Below are positions 7,083 through 14,586 of a stretch of DNA of 27,518 nt, one piece after another. Under the pieces are notes generated by a model, which was given only the letters and a program-made list of their open reading frames with translations, had not been told where the DNA came from and made no database searches. Position 1 is the stretch's first letter, and every line of letters begins with the position of its first letter. The position numbers and the translations under genes are program-made. This DNA comes from Colimorpha_A sp964630635 (GTDB taxonomy: Bacteria > Bacillota > Clostridia > Oscillospirales > CAG-272), in the NCBI GenBank assembly GCA_964630635.1, contig CAZVVM010000016.1, positions 1-27,518 of the forward strand, read 5' to 3'.

Positions 7083-7994
7083 ATGGAATTAAAAGGAAAG
7101 CTGATAAAGGGAATAGGCGGTCTTTATTTTATTCGCCTTGAAAGCGGCGAGACTATATCCTGCAAGGCGAAGGGCGCGTTCCGTCACGAGAGCGTAAAGC
7201 CGTGCATCGGCGACGACGTTACTGTTCTTGACGATGGCGGTTACGTTCTTCACGGTATCGACGAGCGGAAGAACTGCCTTATCCGTCCGCCGATCTCAAA
7301 CGTCGGCGTTATCTTCATAACCTTTGCCGCCGCAGAGCCCGAGCCGGCACTTTTGAGTATAGATAAGCTTACCTGTATAGCAGAGCATTGCGGTATCCGT
7401 CCCGTTATTACCGTTACAAAGGCAGATATTGCGCCCGAAAAGGCGCGCGAGCTTGCAGATATTTACGAGCGCTCGGGCTTCAAGACCTTTATTTCGGGCA
7501 AGGATAACAGTGCCGTGCCGGAAATAAGACAGTATATTCACGATGAGTGCAAGGGACTTATCTCCTGCTTTGCAGGGGCGTCGGGCGTCGGAAAATCTAC
7601 GCTTATGACCGCTCTTTTTCCAGAGCTTGAGCTTGAAACGGGAGAGATAAGCGCGAAGATCGCGCGCGGTAAACACACGACGCGTCACGTTGAGCTTTAT
7701 CCGCTATCCGAGCTTTTCGGTGACGGCACCGACGGTTACGTGGCTGACACTCCCGGATTTTCGCTTCTTGACTTCGTTCGCTTCGATTTCTTCGATAAAG
7801 AAGATCTCTTATATACCTTTCCCGAGTTTGACAAGTATATTGGCGGATGCCGTTACACGCGTTGCACTCATCTTTGCGAGGACGGCTGTGCTATTTACGA
7901 TGCGGTCAAGCGCGGCGAGATAGTCAAGAGCCGTCACGACAGCTTCGTTTCGATCTATAATGACCTCAAGGGCAAGAATAAGTGGGATAAATAA
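7083..7994 (+). CDS. rsgA: Ribosome small subunit-dependent GTPase RsgA
   Basis: The protein has 303 residues in the circularly permuted GTPase order. It has an N-terminal OB fold (about 1-68), the G4 motif TKAD (112-115), the P-loop GASGVGKST (165-173), G3 DTPG (222-225) and a C-terminal zinc knuckle with C256, C261, H263 and C269. All GTP-binding and zinc residues are present. RsgA assists late maturation of the 30S subunit and checks the decoding centre. The ATG at 7083 matches the family N-terminus; the upstream SD is weak. The next gene starts 30 bases downstream with no terminator between, so the two are probably co-transcribed. Confidence 0.95.
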   Translation: MELKGKLIKGIGGLYFIRLESGETISCKAKGAFRHESVKPCIGDDVTVLDDGGYVLHGIDERKNCLIRPPISNVGVIFITFAAAEPEPALLSIDKLTCIAEHCGIRPVITVTKADIAPEKARELADIYERSGFKTFISGKDNSAVPEIRQYIHDECKGLISCFAGASGVGKSTLMTALFPELELETGEISAKIARGKHTTRHVELYPLSELFGDGTDGYVADTPGFSLLDFVRFDFFDKEDLLYTFPEFDKYIGGCRYTRCTHLCEDGCAIYDAVKRGEIVKSRHDSFVSIYNDLKGKNKWDK

Positions 7995-8024
7995 CATAGT
8001 TTACAATATTTCGGAGGCACAAAA

Positions 8025-9089
8025 ATGGTAAAAAAGATTTTGAAGCGCTACTTTATTGACGCTATGGGCGCTATGGCGCAGGGACTTTTTGCTTCGCTCC
8101 TTATCGGAACGATATTCAAGGCGCTCGGTATGATACCGAAGCTTGAATTTCTTGTTGAAATAGGTGACTATGCTCAAAAAATGGCAGGTCCTGCTATGGC
8201 GGCGGCTATCGCTTACTCGCTTAAGGCGCATCCTCTCGTTATCTTCTCGGCGGCGGCTGTCGGTCAGGCGGCAAACGCTCTCGGCGGTGCAGGCGGACCT
8301 CTTGCGGTTTTCTTCATTGCTATTGCCGCAGTTGAAATCGGTATGCTCGTTTCAAAGAAGACCAAGGTCGATATTATCGTTACTCCTTTTGTTACTATCC
8401 TTGTCGGTTGCGGACTTTCTATCCTTGTCGCGCCTTATATCGGTAAGGGAGTAGGATACATAAGCGACTTTATCGGATGGGCTTCGCTTCAGGCACCGTT
8501 TGTTGCTTCCATTATTGTCTCTGTCGTTGTCGGAGTTGTTCTTACGCTTCCGATATCGAGTGCCGCAATTTGCGCCGGACTTCTTCTCACGGGTAGCTAC
8601 GCTGTTCACACTAACGGCAACGAAGGACTTGCAATAGCAGGCGCGGCGGCTGTTGCCGGATGCTGTGCGCAGATGGTCGGCTTTGCTATTATCAGCTTCA
8701 GAGAAAATAAATGGGGCGGTCTGCTTTCGCAGGGAATCGGCACGAGTATGCTTCAGATGCCGAATATTATCCGTCACCCCCAAATTTGGATAGCTCCTAC
8801 GGTCGCTTCTGCGATTACGGGACCTCTTGCCGTATGCGTTTTCGGACTTCGCATGTACGGCGCGGCGATCAATTCCGGTATGGGTACCTGCGGACTTCTC
8901 GGGCCTATCGGTATGATACTCGGTTGGTTCGATAAGGCGAACGGATATCCTGCGGACGTTACCGTTCTTAACTGGATAGGACTCGTTCTTATCTGCTTCA
9001 TTCTTCCCGCAGTTCTTTCGTTTATTATAAACGAAATTCTTCGCAAGATCGGTCTTGTAAAAGACGGATATATGAAGCTTGAGGATTAA
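8025..9089 (+). CDS. PTS EIIC-like membrane transporter (PTS_EIIC_2 type), no IIA/IIB partners
   Basis: This is a very hydrophobic 354-residue protein with about nine or ten membrane segments and glycine/alanine-rich loops such as AMGAMAQGLFASLLIGTIFK and AAAVGQAANALGGAGGP. This pattern matches the stand-alone EIIC-like family (Pfam PTS_EIIC_2). No IIA or IIB domain, HPr or sugar kinase is nearby, so phosphotransfer coupling cannot be assumed and the substrate is unknown. The ATG at 8025 follows GGAGG (8013-8017). It shares a transcript with rsgA, which gives no clue to function, and ends at a terminator. Confidence 0.8.
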   Translation: MVKKILKRYFIDAMGAMAQGLFASLLIGTIFKALGMIPKLEFLVEIGDYAQKMAGPAMAAAIAYSLKAHPLVIFSAAAVGQAANALGGAGGPLAVFFIAIAAVEIGMLVSKKTKVDIIVTPFVTILVGCGLSILVAPYIGKGVGYISDFIGWASLQAPFVASIIVSVVVGVVLTLPISSAAICAGLLLTGSYAVHTNGNEGLAIAGAAAVAGCCAQMVGFAIISFRENKWGGLLSQGIGTSMLQMPNIIRHPQIWIAPTVASAITGPLAVCVFGLRMYGAAINSGMGTCGLLGPIGMILGWFDKANGYPADVTVLNWIGLVLICFILPAVLSFIINEILRKIGLVKDGYMKLED

Positions 9090-9103
9090 TATTTAACGAT
9101 AAT

Positions 9104-9141
9104 TGGCGTACCTGCTATTGAGTTGGTGCGCCATTTCTTTT
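9104..9141 (+). terminator. Intrinsic terminator of the rsgA-EIIC unit
   Basis: The arms 9104-9112 and 9125-9133 pair over 9 bp with one G-U wobble around a 12-base loop, followed by TTTCTTTT. Confidence 0.75.
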
Positions 9142-9173
9142 CTCAATCGAAAGATGATACTATTATTTGAGTA

Positions 9174-9202
9174 TTGCAATGAGATATTAAATATGATACA
9201 AT
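9174..9202 (+). promoter_or_regulatory. Promoter of the lipoprotein gene
   Basis: TTGCAA (9174-9179), 17 bases and TACAAT (9197-9202) are followed by a leader of about 90 bases before the ATG at 9299. The leader contains only a weak inverted repeat (AGAATA / TATTCT) just before the ribosome binding site. I recognise no riboswitch in it. Confidence 0.6.
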
Positions 9203-9298
9203 ATAATTGTAAACCAAATATACTGACAGAGATGCTTGTTGGTCGGTGATAAGAGTAACACAAGAATACATGAATCTTATATTCTAGAAGGAAGAAAA

Positions 9299-9742
9299 AT
9301 GAAAAAATCCATTTTTACCGTTCTGCTTATCTGTCTATTGTCCTTCGCGCTTATTGCGTGTGCTTCGCCGAAAAAATCCGATGGCGGAAACGGCGGCAAA
9401 ACTGTAACCGTTGAAAGCATAATTGAGCTATTTGATTCCGACGTTTATCACGCTCAACACTATGAGAAAGAAATGATCTCCCAAGTGAAACAGAATATTG
9501 CTAATCAGGGAATTACTGTCAGCGGAGAGATTAAAGCGATAGTGCATATAACCGACCAGAGTTCTACAGCCGAAACCCGCACTTGGGCATATATTTACGA
9601 GTTTTCAAATGAAGCAGATGCGATCGCTTACTACGAGAATCGCAGCCAGTACGTTGACTTGGCGCTGGAGGACGGCTTGTGCGTTCGTTTTGGACTTATC
9701 GTTGTCTTTGGTTCTGCCTCGGAAATTTCTTTGATTAAATAA
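9299..9742 (+). CDS. Small predicted lipoprotein of unknown function
   Basis: This is a 147-residue protein that I do not recognise. It begins with a lipoprotein signal peptide (MKKS, a hydrophobic core, then LIAC with the lipidated Cys at residue 21), so it should be anchored to the outer face of the membrane. A short Gly/Lys/Ser-rich linker follows, then a soluble domain of about 110 residues containing WAYIYEFSNEADAIAYYENR. This resembles the aromatic, EADA-type repeats of small secreted binding domains, but I can assign no family. I chose the ATG at 9299 because AAGGA at 9288-9292 precedes it and the signal peptide begins there. It has its own promoter and a shared terminator, and it converges on a two-component system; a functional link to that system is speculative. 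Confidence 0.8.
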   Translation: MKKSIFTVLLICLLSFALIACASPKKSDGGNGGKTVTVESIIELFDSDVYHAQHYEKEMISQVKQNIANQGITVSGEIKAIVHITDQSSTAETRTWAYIYEFSNEADAIAYYENRSQYVDLALEDGLCVRFGLIVVFGSASEISLIK

Positions 9743-9790
9743 GAAATCGTCCCCAACATAATGTGGGATTATACTACGCAAATTTAGTAA

Positions 9791-9814
9791 AAAAGCACCC
9801 GAAAGGGTGCTTTT
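9791..9814. terminator. Bidirectional terminator between the lipoprotein gene and the histidine kinase
   Basis: AAAAGCACCC (9791-9800), a GAAA tetraloop and GGGTGCTTTT (9805-9814) form a perfect 10-bp hairpin with an A-tract before and a T-tract after it. It can therefore end transcription from both sides of this convergent pair. Confidence 0.9.
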
Positions 9815-9815
9815 C

Positions 9816-11273
9816 TTATATGTCGATCTCTATCCAGAAAATGCTTCCGTTGCCGTTTGAGGAGAGGACTCCGCAGCGACCGCCGATGAGCGTCATCAGC
9901 TTGTTGACGATGGATAGACCGAGTCCGCTTCCTTGCGCCGAGCGCTTATGCGGACTGTCGACCTTGTAGTATCTATCCCAGATAAGCGGCAGCTTATCCT
10001 CGGGGATTCCTTCGCCCGAGTCGATGACCGAATATCGCAGAACGTCTCTTTCACCGTTGAAGTATCGTTCCTGACGGACGATAACCGTTTTATCTGTTCC
10101 CGTGTAGGTCAATGCGTTGTTTACGAGGTTCAGAAGTGCGCGGGTTATCTTCGTTCGGTCGGTTCTGATAGCGACGCTTTCATTCGCTTCAAAGCGCAGA
10201 GTGTAGCCGTCCTTGCGGCAGAACTCTTGGTACTTTTCAATTTCGGATGCGACTGCTTCGGTTATGTTGAAGTGTTCAATATTTGCCTTTGCGACGCCGT
10301 TTTCGAGCTTTGATATTTCGAGCGTATCGTTGACGAGCGAGGTCATTCTCTTCGCTTCGTCGGCGATAATAGCGGCGTTTTCGGGCGTGTTCTCGCCCTC
10401 AAGGTCGCGCATAAGCTCGGCGTAGCCCGTTATCATCGTGAGCGGTGTACGCAGGTCGTGAGTCGTGTTTGCAATCAGCTCTGAGCGAAGCTTTTCAACC
10501 CGTGAAAGCTCTGATCCGGCATACGCAAGGGTCTCTGACAGCTCCTCTGCCTCACGGTATGAGCCGCCCTCAAATGTGACGCCATAATTGCCCTTTGCCA
10601 GCTCCTTTGCCGATGCGTTTATCTTCGTTATCGGCTTTGTGATGGAAGATGAGAGAATAAGGGTAAGAACGACCGATAGAATTATCATCGTTATACTTAT
10701 GATTATCAGTAGATAATTCAGCGTTCTGACTGTCGAAGCAACGGGGGCAACGTATGCGTTGATAATGAACATAATGTCGTCTCCGCGCACGTCTTTTACG
10801 ATAAATGAGTATACAAGCGACTGACCGTCACTTACCTCGCCGGTCTCTTCATATATATCCTTTTCGGTATTGTATGAATAGTATCGAAGGAGTTTTCCGC
10901 CGTTCTTTGCAGTTTTATCGTGCAGGGAAATGAGCTTGTTTTTTTCCATTGAATGAATGACGCAGTTTTCGGTCACGTCGCAGGAAAACATTTCGGTTGC
11001 GCCCTTTCGGTCGAAGCGGTATGCGACTATACAGACCGACTTGCTTCTTGCAAGCTCTTCTGCCTTGCTTTCGAGTGTGATCGGTGCTTCGGTGTAGGAA
11101 GCAAGCTTTTTTGCTATATCCTTTGTCTCGGAGATTATGACGTTACGGTGTATCGCGCCGAGAAATACGATCTGAAGAAGCCACAACAGGAGAATGACTG
11201 CGCCTGTGAAGCCCGCCATAAATGCAAAGAGCTTCAGGCGAATTTTGGGCTTGCGTGAGTTATTCGGTGTCAA
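9816..11273 (-). CDS. Membrane sensor histidine kinase
   Basis: The protein has 485 residues. The first membrane helix is at about 13-38, followed by an extracytoplasmic sensor region (about 39-185), a second helix (about 186-209), HAMP (about 208-260), a HisKA domain with phospho-acceptor H272 (THDLRTPLTM), and a HATPase domain. The HATPase has the N box NLVNNALTY (382-390), G1 DSGEGIP (418-424) and G2 GSGLGLSI (448-455). All catalytic motifs are intact. It phosphorylates the response regulator encoded just upstream. The start appears to be TTG at 11273, with a GGGTGGG SD-like stretch 8 bases upstream, overlapping the regulator stop codon by 14 bases; an internal ATG (residue 19) would cut the first helix. 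The sensor domain is not recognised, so the signal is unknown. Confidence 0.92.
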   Translation of the reverse strand: MTPNNSRKPKIRLKLFAFMAGFTGAVILLLWLLQIVFLGAIHRNVIISETKDIAKKLASYTEAPITLESKAEELARSKSVCIVAYRFDRKGATEMFSCDVTENCVIHSMEKNKLISLHDKTAKNGGKLLRYYSYNTEKDIYEETGEVSDGQSLVYSFIVKDVRGDDIMFIINAYVAPVASTVRTLNYLLIIISITMIILSVVLTLILSSSITKPITKINASAKELAKGNYGVTFEGGSYREAEELSETLAYAGSELSRVEKLRSELIANTTHDLRTPLTMITGYAELMRDLEGENTPENAAIIADEAKRMTSLVNDTLEISKLENGVAKANIEHFNITEAVASEIEKYQEFCRKDGYTLRFEANESVAIRTDRTKITRALLNLVNNALTYTGTDKTVIVRQERYFNGERDVLRYSVIDSGEGIPEDKLPLIWDRYYKVDSPHKRSAQGSGLGLSIVNKLMTLIGGRCGVLSSNGNGSIFWIEIDI

Positions 11274-11937
11274 AGCGGTATCCCACCCCTCGCAGCGTAA
11301 CTATCATATCGCTGTATTGCTTTAAGCTTTTGCGGAGAAGCTTTACGTGAGTATCGAGCGTTCTGTCATCACCGTAAAAATCGTAGCCCCAGACCTCCGT
11401 TATGAGGCGCTCGCGCGAGAGCGCTATGTTCTTGTTTTTGCACATATATGAAAGAAGCTCGTATTCCTTTGGTGACAGATATACGCGCTCTCCGTCGACG
11501 GATACGATCCGTGCTGCGAAGTCGATCTCAAGTCCGTTGTGTCGGAACAGCTCTTTGTTTTCTTCTTTTTTCGGGCTGTTTACGCGCTTCATTATTGCGT
11601 CGATGCGGAGCATCAGCTCCTTTCCCGAAAAGGGCTTTACGACGTAATCGTCGATGCCGATGCGGAATCCGCTGATTTTGTCGTATTCCTCGCCGCGTGC
11701 AGAGAGGATAAGTATCGGTGTGTCGGAAAAGCTGCGTATCATTCTGCTCGCTGAAAAGCCGTCGAGCTCCGGCATCATTACGTCCATAATGATTATGTCG
11801 AAGCGGTGCCTTTCACACAGCCGTACGGCTTGTGCGCCGTCTTCCGCCTCGGTCACGTCGTGGCCTTCGTACTCGGCGTATTTTCTTATGAGCTTTCTTA
11901 TCTGCATTTCGTCGTCGACGACAAGAATATTATACAT
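11260..11937 (-). CDS. OmpR/PhoB-family response regulator
   Basis: The protein has 225 residues. The receiver domain has the acidic pair D8/D9, phospho-acceptor D52 (IIIMDVMMPELDG), S79 and K101 (VVKPF). The C-terminal winged helix (about 130-223) ends with the typical LDTHVKLLRKSL and LRGVGYRF segments. It acts as a DNA-binding transcription factor once phosphorylated by the kinase encoded downstream, with which it overlaps. The ATG at 11937 follows GGAG. It lies only about 90 bases downstream of htrA, on the same strand, with the promoter and terminator between them interleaved. Confidence 0.95.
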   Translation of the reverse strand: MYNILVVDDEMQIRKLIRKYAEYEGHDVTEAEDGAQAVRLCERHRFDIIIMDVMMPELDGFSASRMIRSFSDTPILILSARGEEYDKISGFRIGIDDYVVKPFSGKELMLRIDAIMKRVNSPKKEENKELFRHNGLEIDFAARIVSVDGERVYLSPKEYELLSYMCKNKNIALSRERLITEVWGYDFYGDDRTLDTHVKLLRKSLKQYSDMIVTLRGVGYRFDTE

Positions 11938-11954
11938 AAATACTCCATTCTTGT

Positions 11955-11990
11955 AAAAATAAGGGGAACGGTAATGCTGCCGCTCCCCTT
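11955..11990 (-). terminator. Intrinsic terminator of htrA
   Basis: On the minus strand an 11-bp stem with one G-U pair (arms 11980-11990 and 11961-11971) closes an 8-base loop and is followed by ATTTTTA. It ends 18 bases before the response-regulator ATG. Confidence 0.85.
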
Positions 11991-11991
11991 A

Positions 11992-12020
11992 ATTATACAT
12001 TATACCTTGCCAAATTGCAA
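11992..12020 (-). promoter_or_regulatory. Promoter of the two-component operon, nested with the htrA terminator
   Basis: On the minus strand TTGCAA (12015-12020), 17 bases and a perfect TATAAT (11992-11997) lie between the htrA stop codon and its terminator. The predicted start (about 11985) falls inside the first arm of the terminator hairpin, so transcripts from here should lack a complete hairpin. Confidence 0.65.
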
Positions 12021-12026
12021 GTTATG

Positions 12027-13529
12027 TCACTTCTTCTCGGTCAAGGTGAGCTTATAATCGAATATCTTAACCTTGTTTCCAACGTATCTCGATACGGTGA
12101 CGGTGACGACCTGACCGACTTCAAATTCCTGAAGAAGCGCCTTTACGTCGGCAAGAGTGGCGATCTTAACGCCGTCGATTGCAACGAGAAGGTCACCCTC
12201 CTGGAAGTCAGAGCTTTCAGCGGAAGCGATGTATACGCCGTAATCGGAGAAGTATCTGTAATACTTGAACCAGTATCTGATGTCCTCCTCGGTCTGTACC
12301 TCAAACAGCTCAAAGCCGAGCTTGACTCTTCCTGAAACGTAACCCTTTTCGATAAGGTCGGTCATGATCGTAACAGCATCGGATACGGGAATTGCAAAGC
12401 CGAGACCCTCAACGTCCTCGCCAACCGATTTGGCGTTTACGATACCGATAAGTTCGCCCTTTGCGTTGAAGAGACCGCCGCCGGAGTTACCGGGGTTTAT
12501 CTCTGCATTGGTCTGAAGCAGATGATAGGTTGTTCCGTCGATGATTATATCACGGTCGAGAGCACTTATGATGCCGTTTGAGACCGAGCCGCCAAGCGTT
12601 CCGAGGGGGTTGCCGATTGCGACAACCGTTTCGCCTACGACGACCTCATCAAAGTTGCCGACCGTTGCGATGGGAAGCCCCTTGACGTTGAGCTTGATAA
12701 CGCCGATGTCGCTTTCTGCGTCGCAAATATAAGAGTCTGCCTCATATTCGGTTCCGTCCTTCAGCTTGACGGTTATTTTAGCCGCACCTTCTATGACGTG
12801 AGCGCAAGTGAGAATGTAGCTTCCGTTTTCGGTTGACGAAATAATTACGCCGCTTCCTGCGCCTTCTGTGATATACTGACCGTAGTAATTATCTGTCTCA
12901 ACGGTTTCCGTTGTTACTTCAACGACGGTGTTTGCCGCGACTGACGCAACGTATGCCGACACGCCTTTATCGGTTATGGGCGTCTGTTCTTCGTTCTTCG
13001 GAGCGTACTGAATAATTACGTCACCCTGGGTAAAATAGGTCAGGTTACCGTCTTCTATGTCAAGATGCATTACGGTGCAAAGAAGTATATTGCCAATGAA
13101 GGATATGACAAGCGTGATCGCAAGCATACCGATCACGAAGCCCTTCGAAGCCGGCTTCTTTTCAGCAGGCTTGGGCTGCTGTCTGTTATAGGGCGAATAC
13201 GTCGGCGCCTGCGGGGGTTGCTGACCGTAGTAGCCGGGGTTTCCGTAGTATCCGTTGTACTGCGGACGCTGATAGCCGTACTGATTATTCTGGCTATACT
13301 GCGTGTTTTGTCTGTATTCGCCGTAAGGCGGGGTGTACTGCTGGTTATACGTGTTTTGATTATACTGCTGATTCTGTCCTGCAAATCCCTGATTGGCTTC
13401 GTGAGCAGCGCCTTGTGACTGCTCGGTTTTCGGTGCCTCGGGCTGCGGAGTCGGCTCTTCGTTTACAGTTGTTTGCTCCGTTTTGGACTCGTTGAAGTTT
13501 TCGGGATTCTGATCGTAAGGATTGTTCAT
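12027..13529 (-). CDS. htrA: HtrA/DegP-type membrane-anchored serine protease with PDZ domain
   Basis: The protein has 500 residues. Residues 1-128 are a cytosolic low-complexity tail rich in Gln, Asn, Tyr and Pro. One membrane helix (about 130-153) follows, then a trypsin-like domain with the triad H244 (TCAHVIEG), D274 (AESDIGVI) and S349 (NPGNSGGG), and a C-terminal PDZ domain (about 405-495). The catalytic domain faces the outside, where HtrA proteases degrade or refold damaged secreted proteins. I chose the ATG at 13529, which has AAGGAG before it; the frame stays open further upstream, but that part would overlap the divergent gene and its promoter. It lies next to a two-component system, as in envelope-stress modules of other Bacillota. 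The tail is much longer than in Bacillus HtrA. Confidence 0.93.
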   Translation of the reverse strand: MNNPYDQNPENFNESKTEQTTVNEEPTPQPEAPKTEQSQGAAHEANQGFAGQNQQYNQNTYNQQYTPPYGEYRQNTQYSQNNQYGYQRPQYNGYYGNPGYYGQQPPQAPTYSPYNRQQPKPAEKKPASKGFVIGMLAITLVISFIGNILLCTVMHLDIEDGNLTYFTQGDVIIQYAPKNEEQTPITDKGVSAYVASVAANTVVEVTTETVETDNYYGQYITEGAGSGVIISSTENGSYILTCAHVIEGAAKITVKLKDGTEYEADSYICDAESDIGVIKLNVKGLPIATVGNFDEVVVGETVVAIGNPLGTLGGSVSNGIISALDRDIIIDGTTYHLLQTNAEINPGNSGGGLFNAKGELIGIVNAKSVGEDVEGLGFAIPVSDAVTIMTDLIEKGYVSGRVKLGFELFEVQTEEDIRYWFKYYRYFSDYGVYIASAESSDFQEGDLLVAIDGVKIATLADVKALLQEFEVGQVVTVTVSRYVGNKVKIFDYKLTLTEKK

Positions 13530-13608
13530 GATTTTCTCCTTCTTTATCTTTATGTTTTGATTATAAACTTCAAATGTGACAGTAATGTGATTATTTGAAG
13601 AAATTTTA

Positions 13609-13637
13609 TTGAAAAAACAATAGTGCTGTGTTATAAT
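13609..13637 (+). promoter_or_regulatory. Promoter of the short-chain dehydrogenase gene
   Basis: TTGAAA (13609-13614), a 17-base spacer and TATAAT (13632-13637) lie 37 bases before the ATG. On the opposite strand a TATAAT for htrA is visible near 13560 but has no good -35 partner. Confidence 0.75.
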
Positions 13638-13674
13638 GTCCGTAGAACGCTTTTGGGGCGACAAAGGAGTAACT

Positions 13675-14406
13675 ATGAGGACTGCGATAATTACGGGTGC
13701 GTCACGCGGAATCGGTCGTGCGAGTGCAAAGCTTTTCGCTACGCGTGGATACAATACCGTTATTTGCTATAATCATTCCGAAGAAGCGGCAGACGCTCTT
13801 TGCTGTGAATTAAACAGGGAAGGGTTATCGGCTGTAACGTACAAGGTGGACGTTTCGAAATCGAACGAGGTCGAAAAGCTCTTTTCCGATATTTACTCCC
13901 GATTCGGAAGCATTGACGTGCTTGTGAATAACGCGGGTGTCTGTTCGTTCGGACTGTTGACGGATATTACTGATGAAGTGTTTGAAAGAGTAAACGGTAT
14001 AAATTATAGCGGCACGTTTTACTGCTCACGCGAGGCGGTAAAGTATATGCTGAAGGAACACAATGGAAGTATTGTGAACGTTTCCTCTATGTGGGGTATC
14101 AACGGTTCGTCGTGTGAGAGTATTTATTCCGCTTCAAAGGCGGCGGTTATAGGTCTTACAAAGGCGCTTGCAAAGGAGCTTGGTCCGTCGGGTATAAGAG
14201 TCAACTGCATAGCCCCGGGAGTAATTGCAACCGAAATGAACTCATCTCTTACCGAAGAAACAATGACCGAGCTATCCGAAGCTACACCGCTTTGCCGTAT
14301 CGGTGATCCCGACGAGGTTGCCGAAGCGATATTCTTCCTTGCGTCCGATTGCGCTTCGTTTATTACGGGACAGGTGCTTTCGGTTGACGGTGGATTTGGG
14401 ATTTGA
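13675..14406 (+). CDS. Short-chain dehydrogenase/reductase, FabG-like
   Basis: This 243-residue Rossmann-fold oxidoreductase has TGASRGIG (residues 7-14) for NAD(P) binding, NNAG (85-88), and the catalytic residues S138, Y151 and K155 (YSASK). The C-terminus FITGQVLSVDGGFGI is typical of the classical SDR/FabG group. It probably reduces a 3-oxoacyl or other keto substrate in the cytoplasm. No fatty-acid synthesis genes are adjacent, so it may be a stand-alone SDR rather than the essential FabG. The ATG at 13675 follows AAAGGAG (13663-13669). It is transcribed divergently from htrA, and the repeat element starts at the base after its stop codon. Confidence 0.88.
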   Translation: MRTAIITGASRGIGRASAKLFATRGYNTVICYNHSEEAADALCCELNREGLSAVTYKVDVSKSNEVEKLFSDIYSRFGSIDVLVNNAGVCSFGLLTDITDEVFERVNGINYSGTFYCSREAVKYMLKEHNGSIVNVSSMWGINGSSCESIYSASKAAVIGLTKALAKELGPSGIRVNCIAPGVIATEMNSSLTEETMTELSEATPLCRIGDPDEVAEAIFFLASDCASFITGQVLSVDGGFGI

Positions 14407-14550
14407 AATGATGTTCTCACTTCGTTCGCAATGATGCGATGTTTGCCTTAATGCGGCGGAGTTCGCTTGCGAACTCTTTGCCGCTACATCATTAGCAAAG
14501 CGACATCATTAGGCGAAGCCGACATCATTTTGCCGCAGGCAAACATCATT
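14407..14550. repeat. Palindrome-rich repeat element (REP/MITE-like)
   Basis: ACATCATT occurs four times in direct orientation (14486-14493, 14503-14510, 14522-14529, 14543-14550), separated by short self-complementary spacers (GCAAAGC, GGCGAAGCC, TTGCCGCAGGCAA). Reverse-complement copies lie on the left side (AATGATGT at 14407-14414, AATGATGC at 14430-14437). GATGTTTGCC (14438-14447) is the inverse of GGCAAACATC (14538-14547). The centre is a perfect palindrome (14460-14475) flanked by GCGGC/GCCGC. No open reading frame fits. The arrangement suggests a foldable, probably dispersed, non-coding repeat. Confidence 0.75.
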
Positions 14551-14586
14551 GAAAGAAGCCATTCGTAAAAACGAATGGCTTCTTTC
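14551..14586. terminator. 15-bp hairpin terminator downstream of tRNA-Lys
   Basis: GAAAGAAGCCATTCG (14551-14565) and its exact complement (14572-14586) flank a 6-base loop. The A-rich start and T-rich end of the stem allow it to act as a terminator for the minus-strand tRNA, and possibly also for the plus-strand dehydrogenase gene. Confidence 0.75.

Noticed and set aside
9208..9298. Possible riboswitch in the lipoprotein leader
   Set aside because: I could match no known aptamer core and only one weak stem is visible.
13530..13754. 75-residue upstream extension of htrA
   Set aside because: It overlaps the divergent promoter and the dehydrogenase gene, and the ATG at 13529 has a perfect AAGGAG.
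14480..14550. Possible short CRISPR array (four ACATCATT repeats)
   Set aside because: Repeats of 8 bases with 9-13 base palindromic spacers are far too short for CRISPR, and no cas genes are near.
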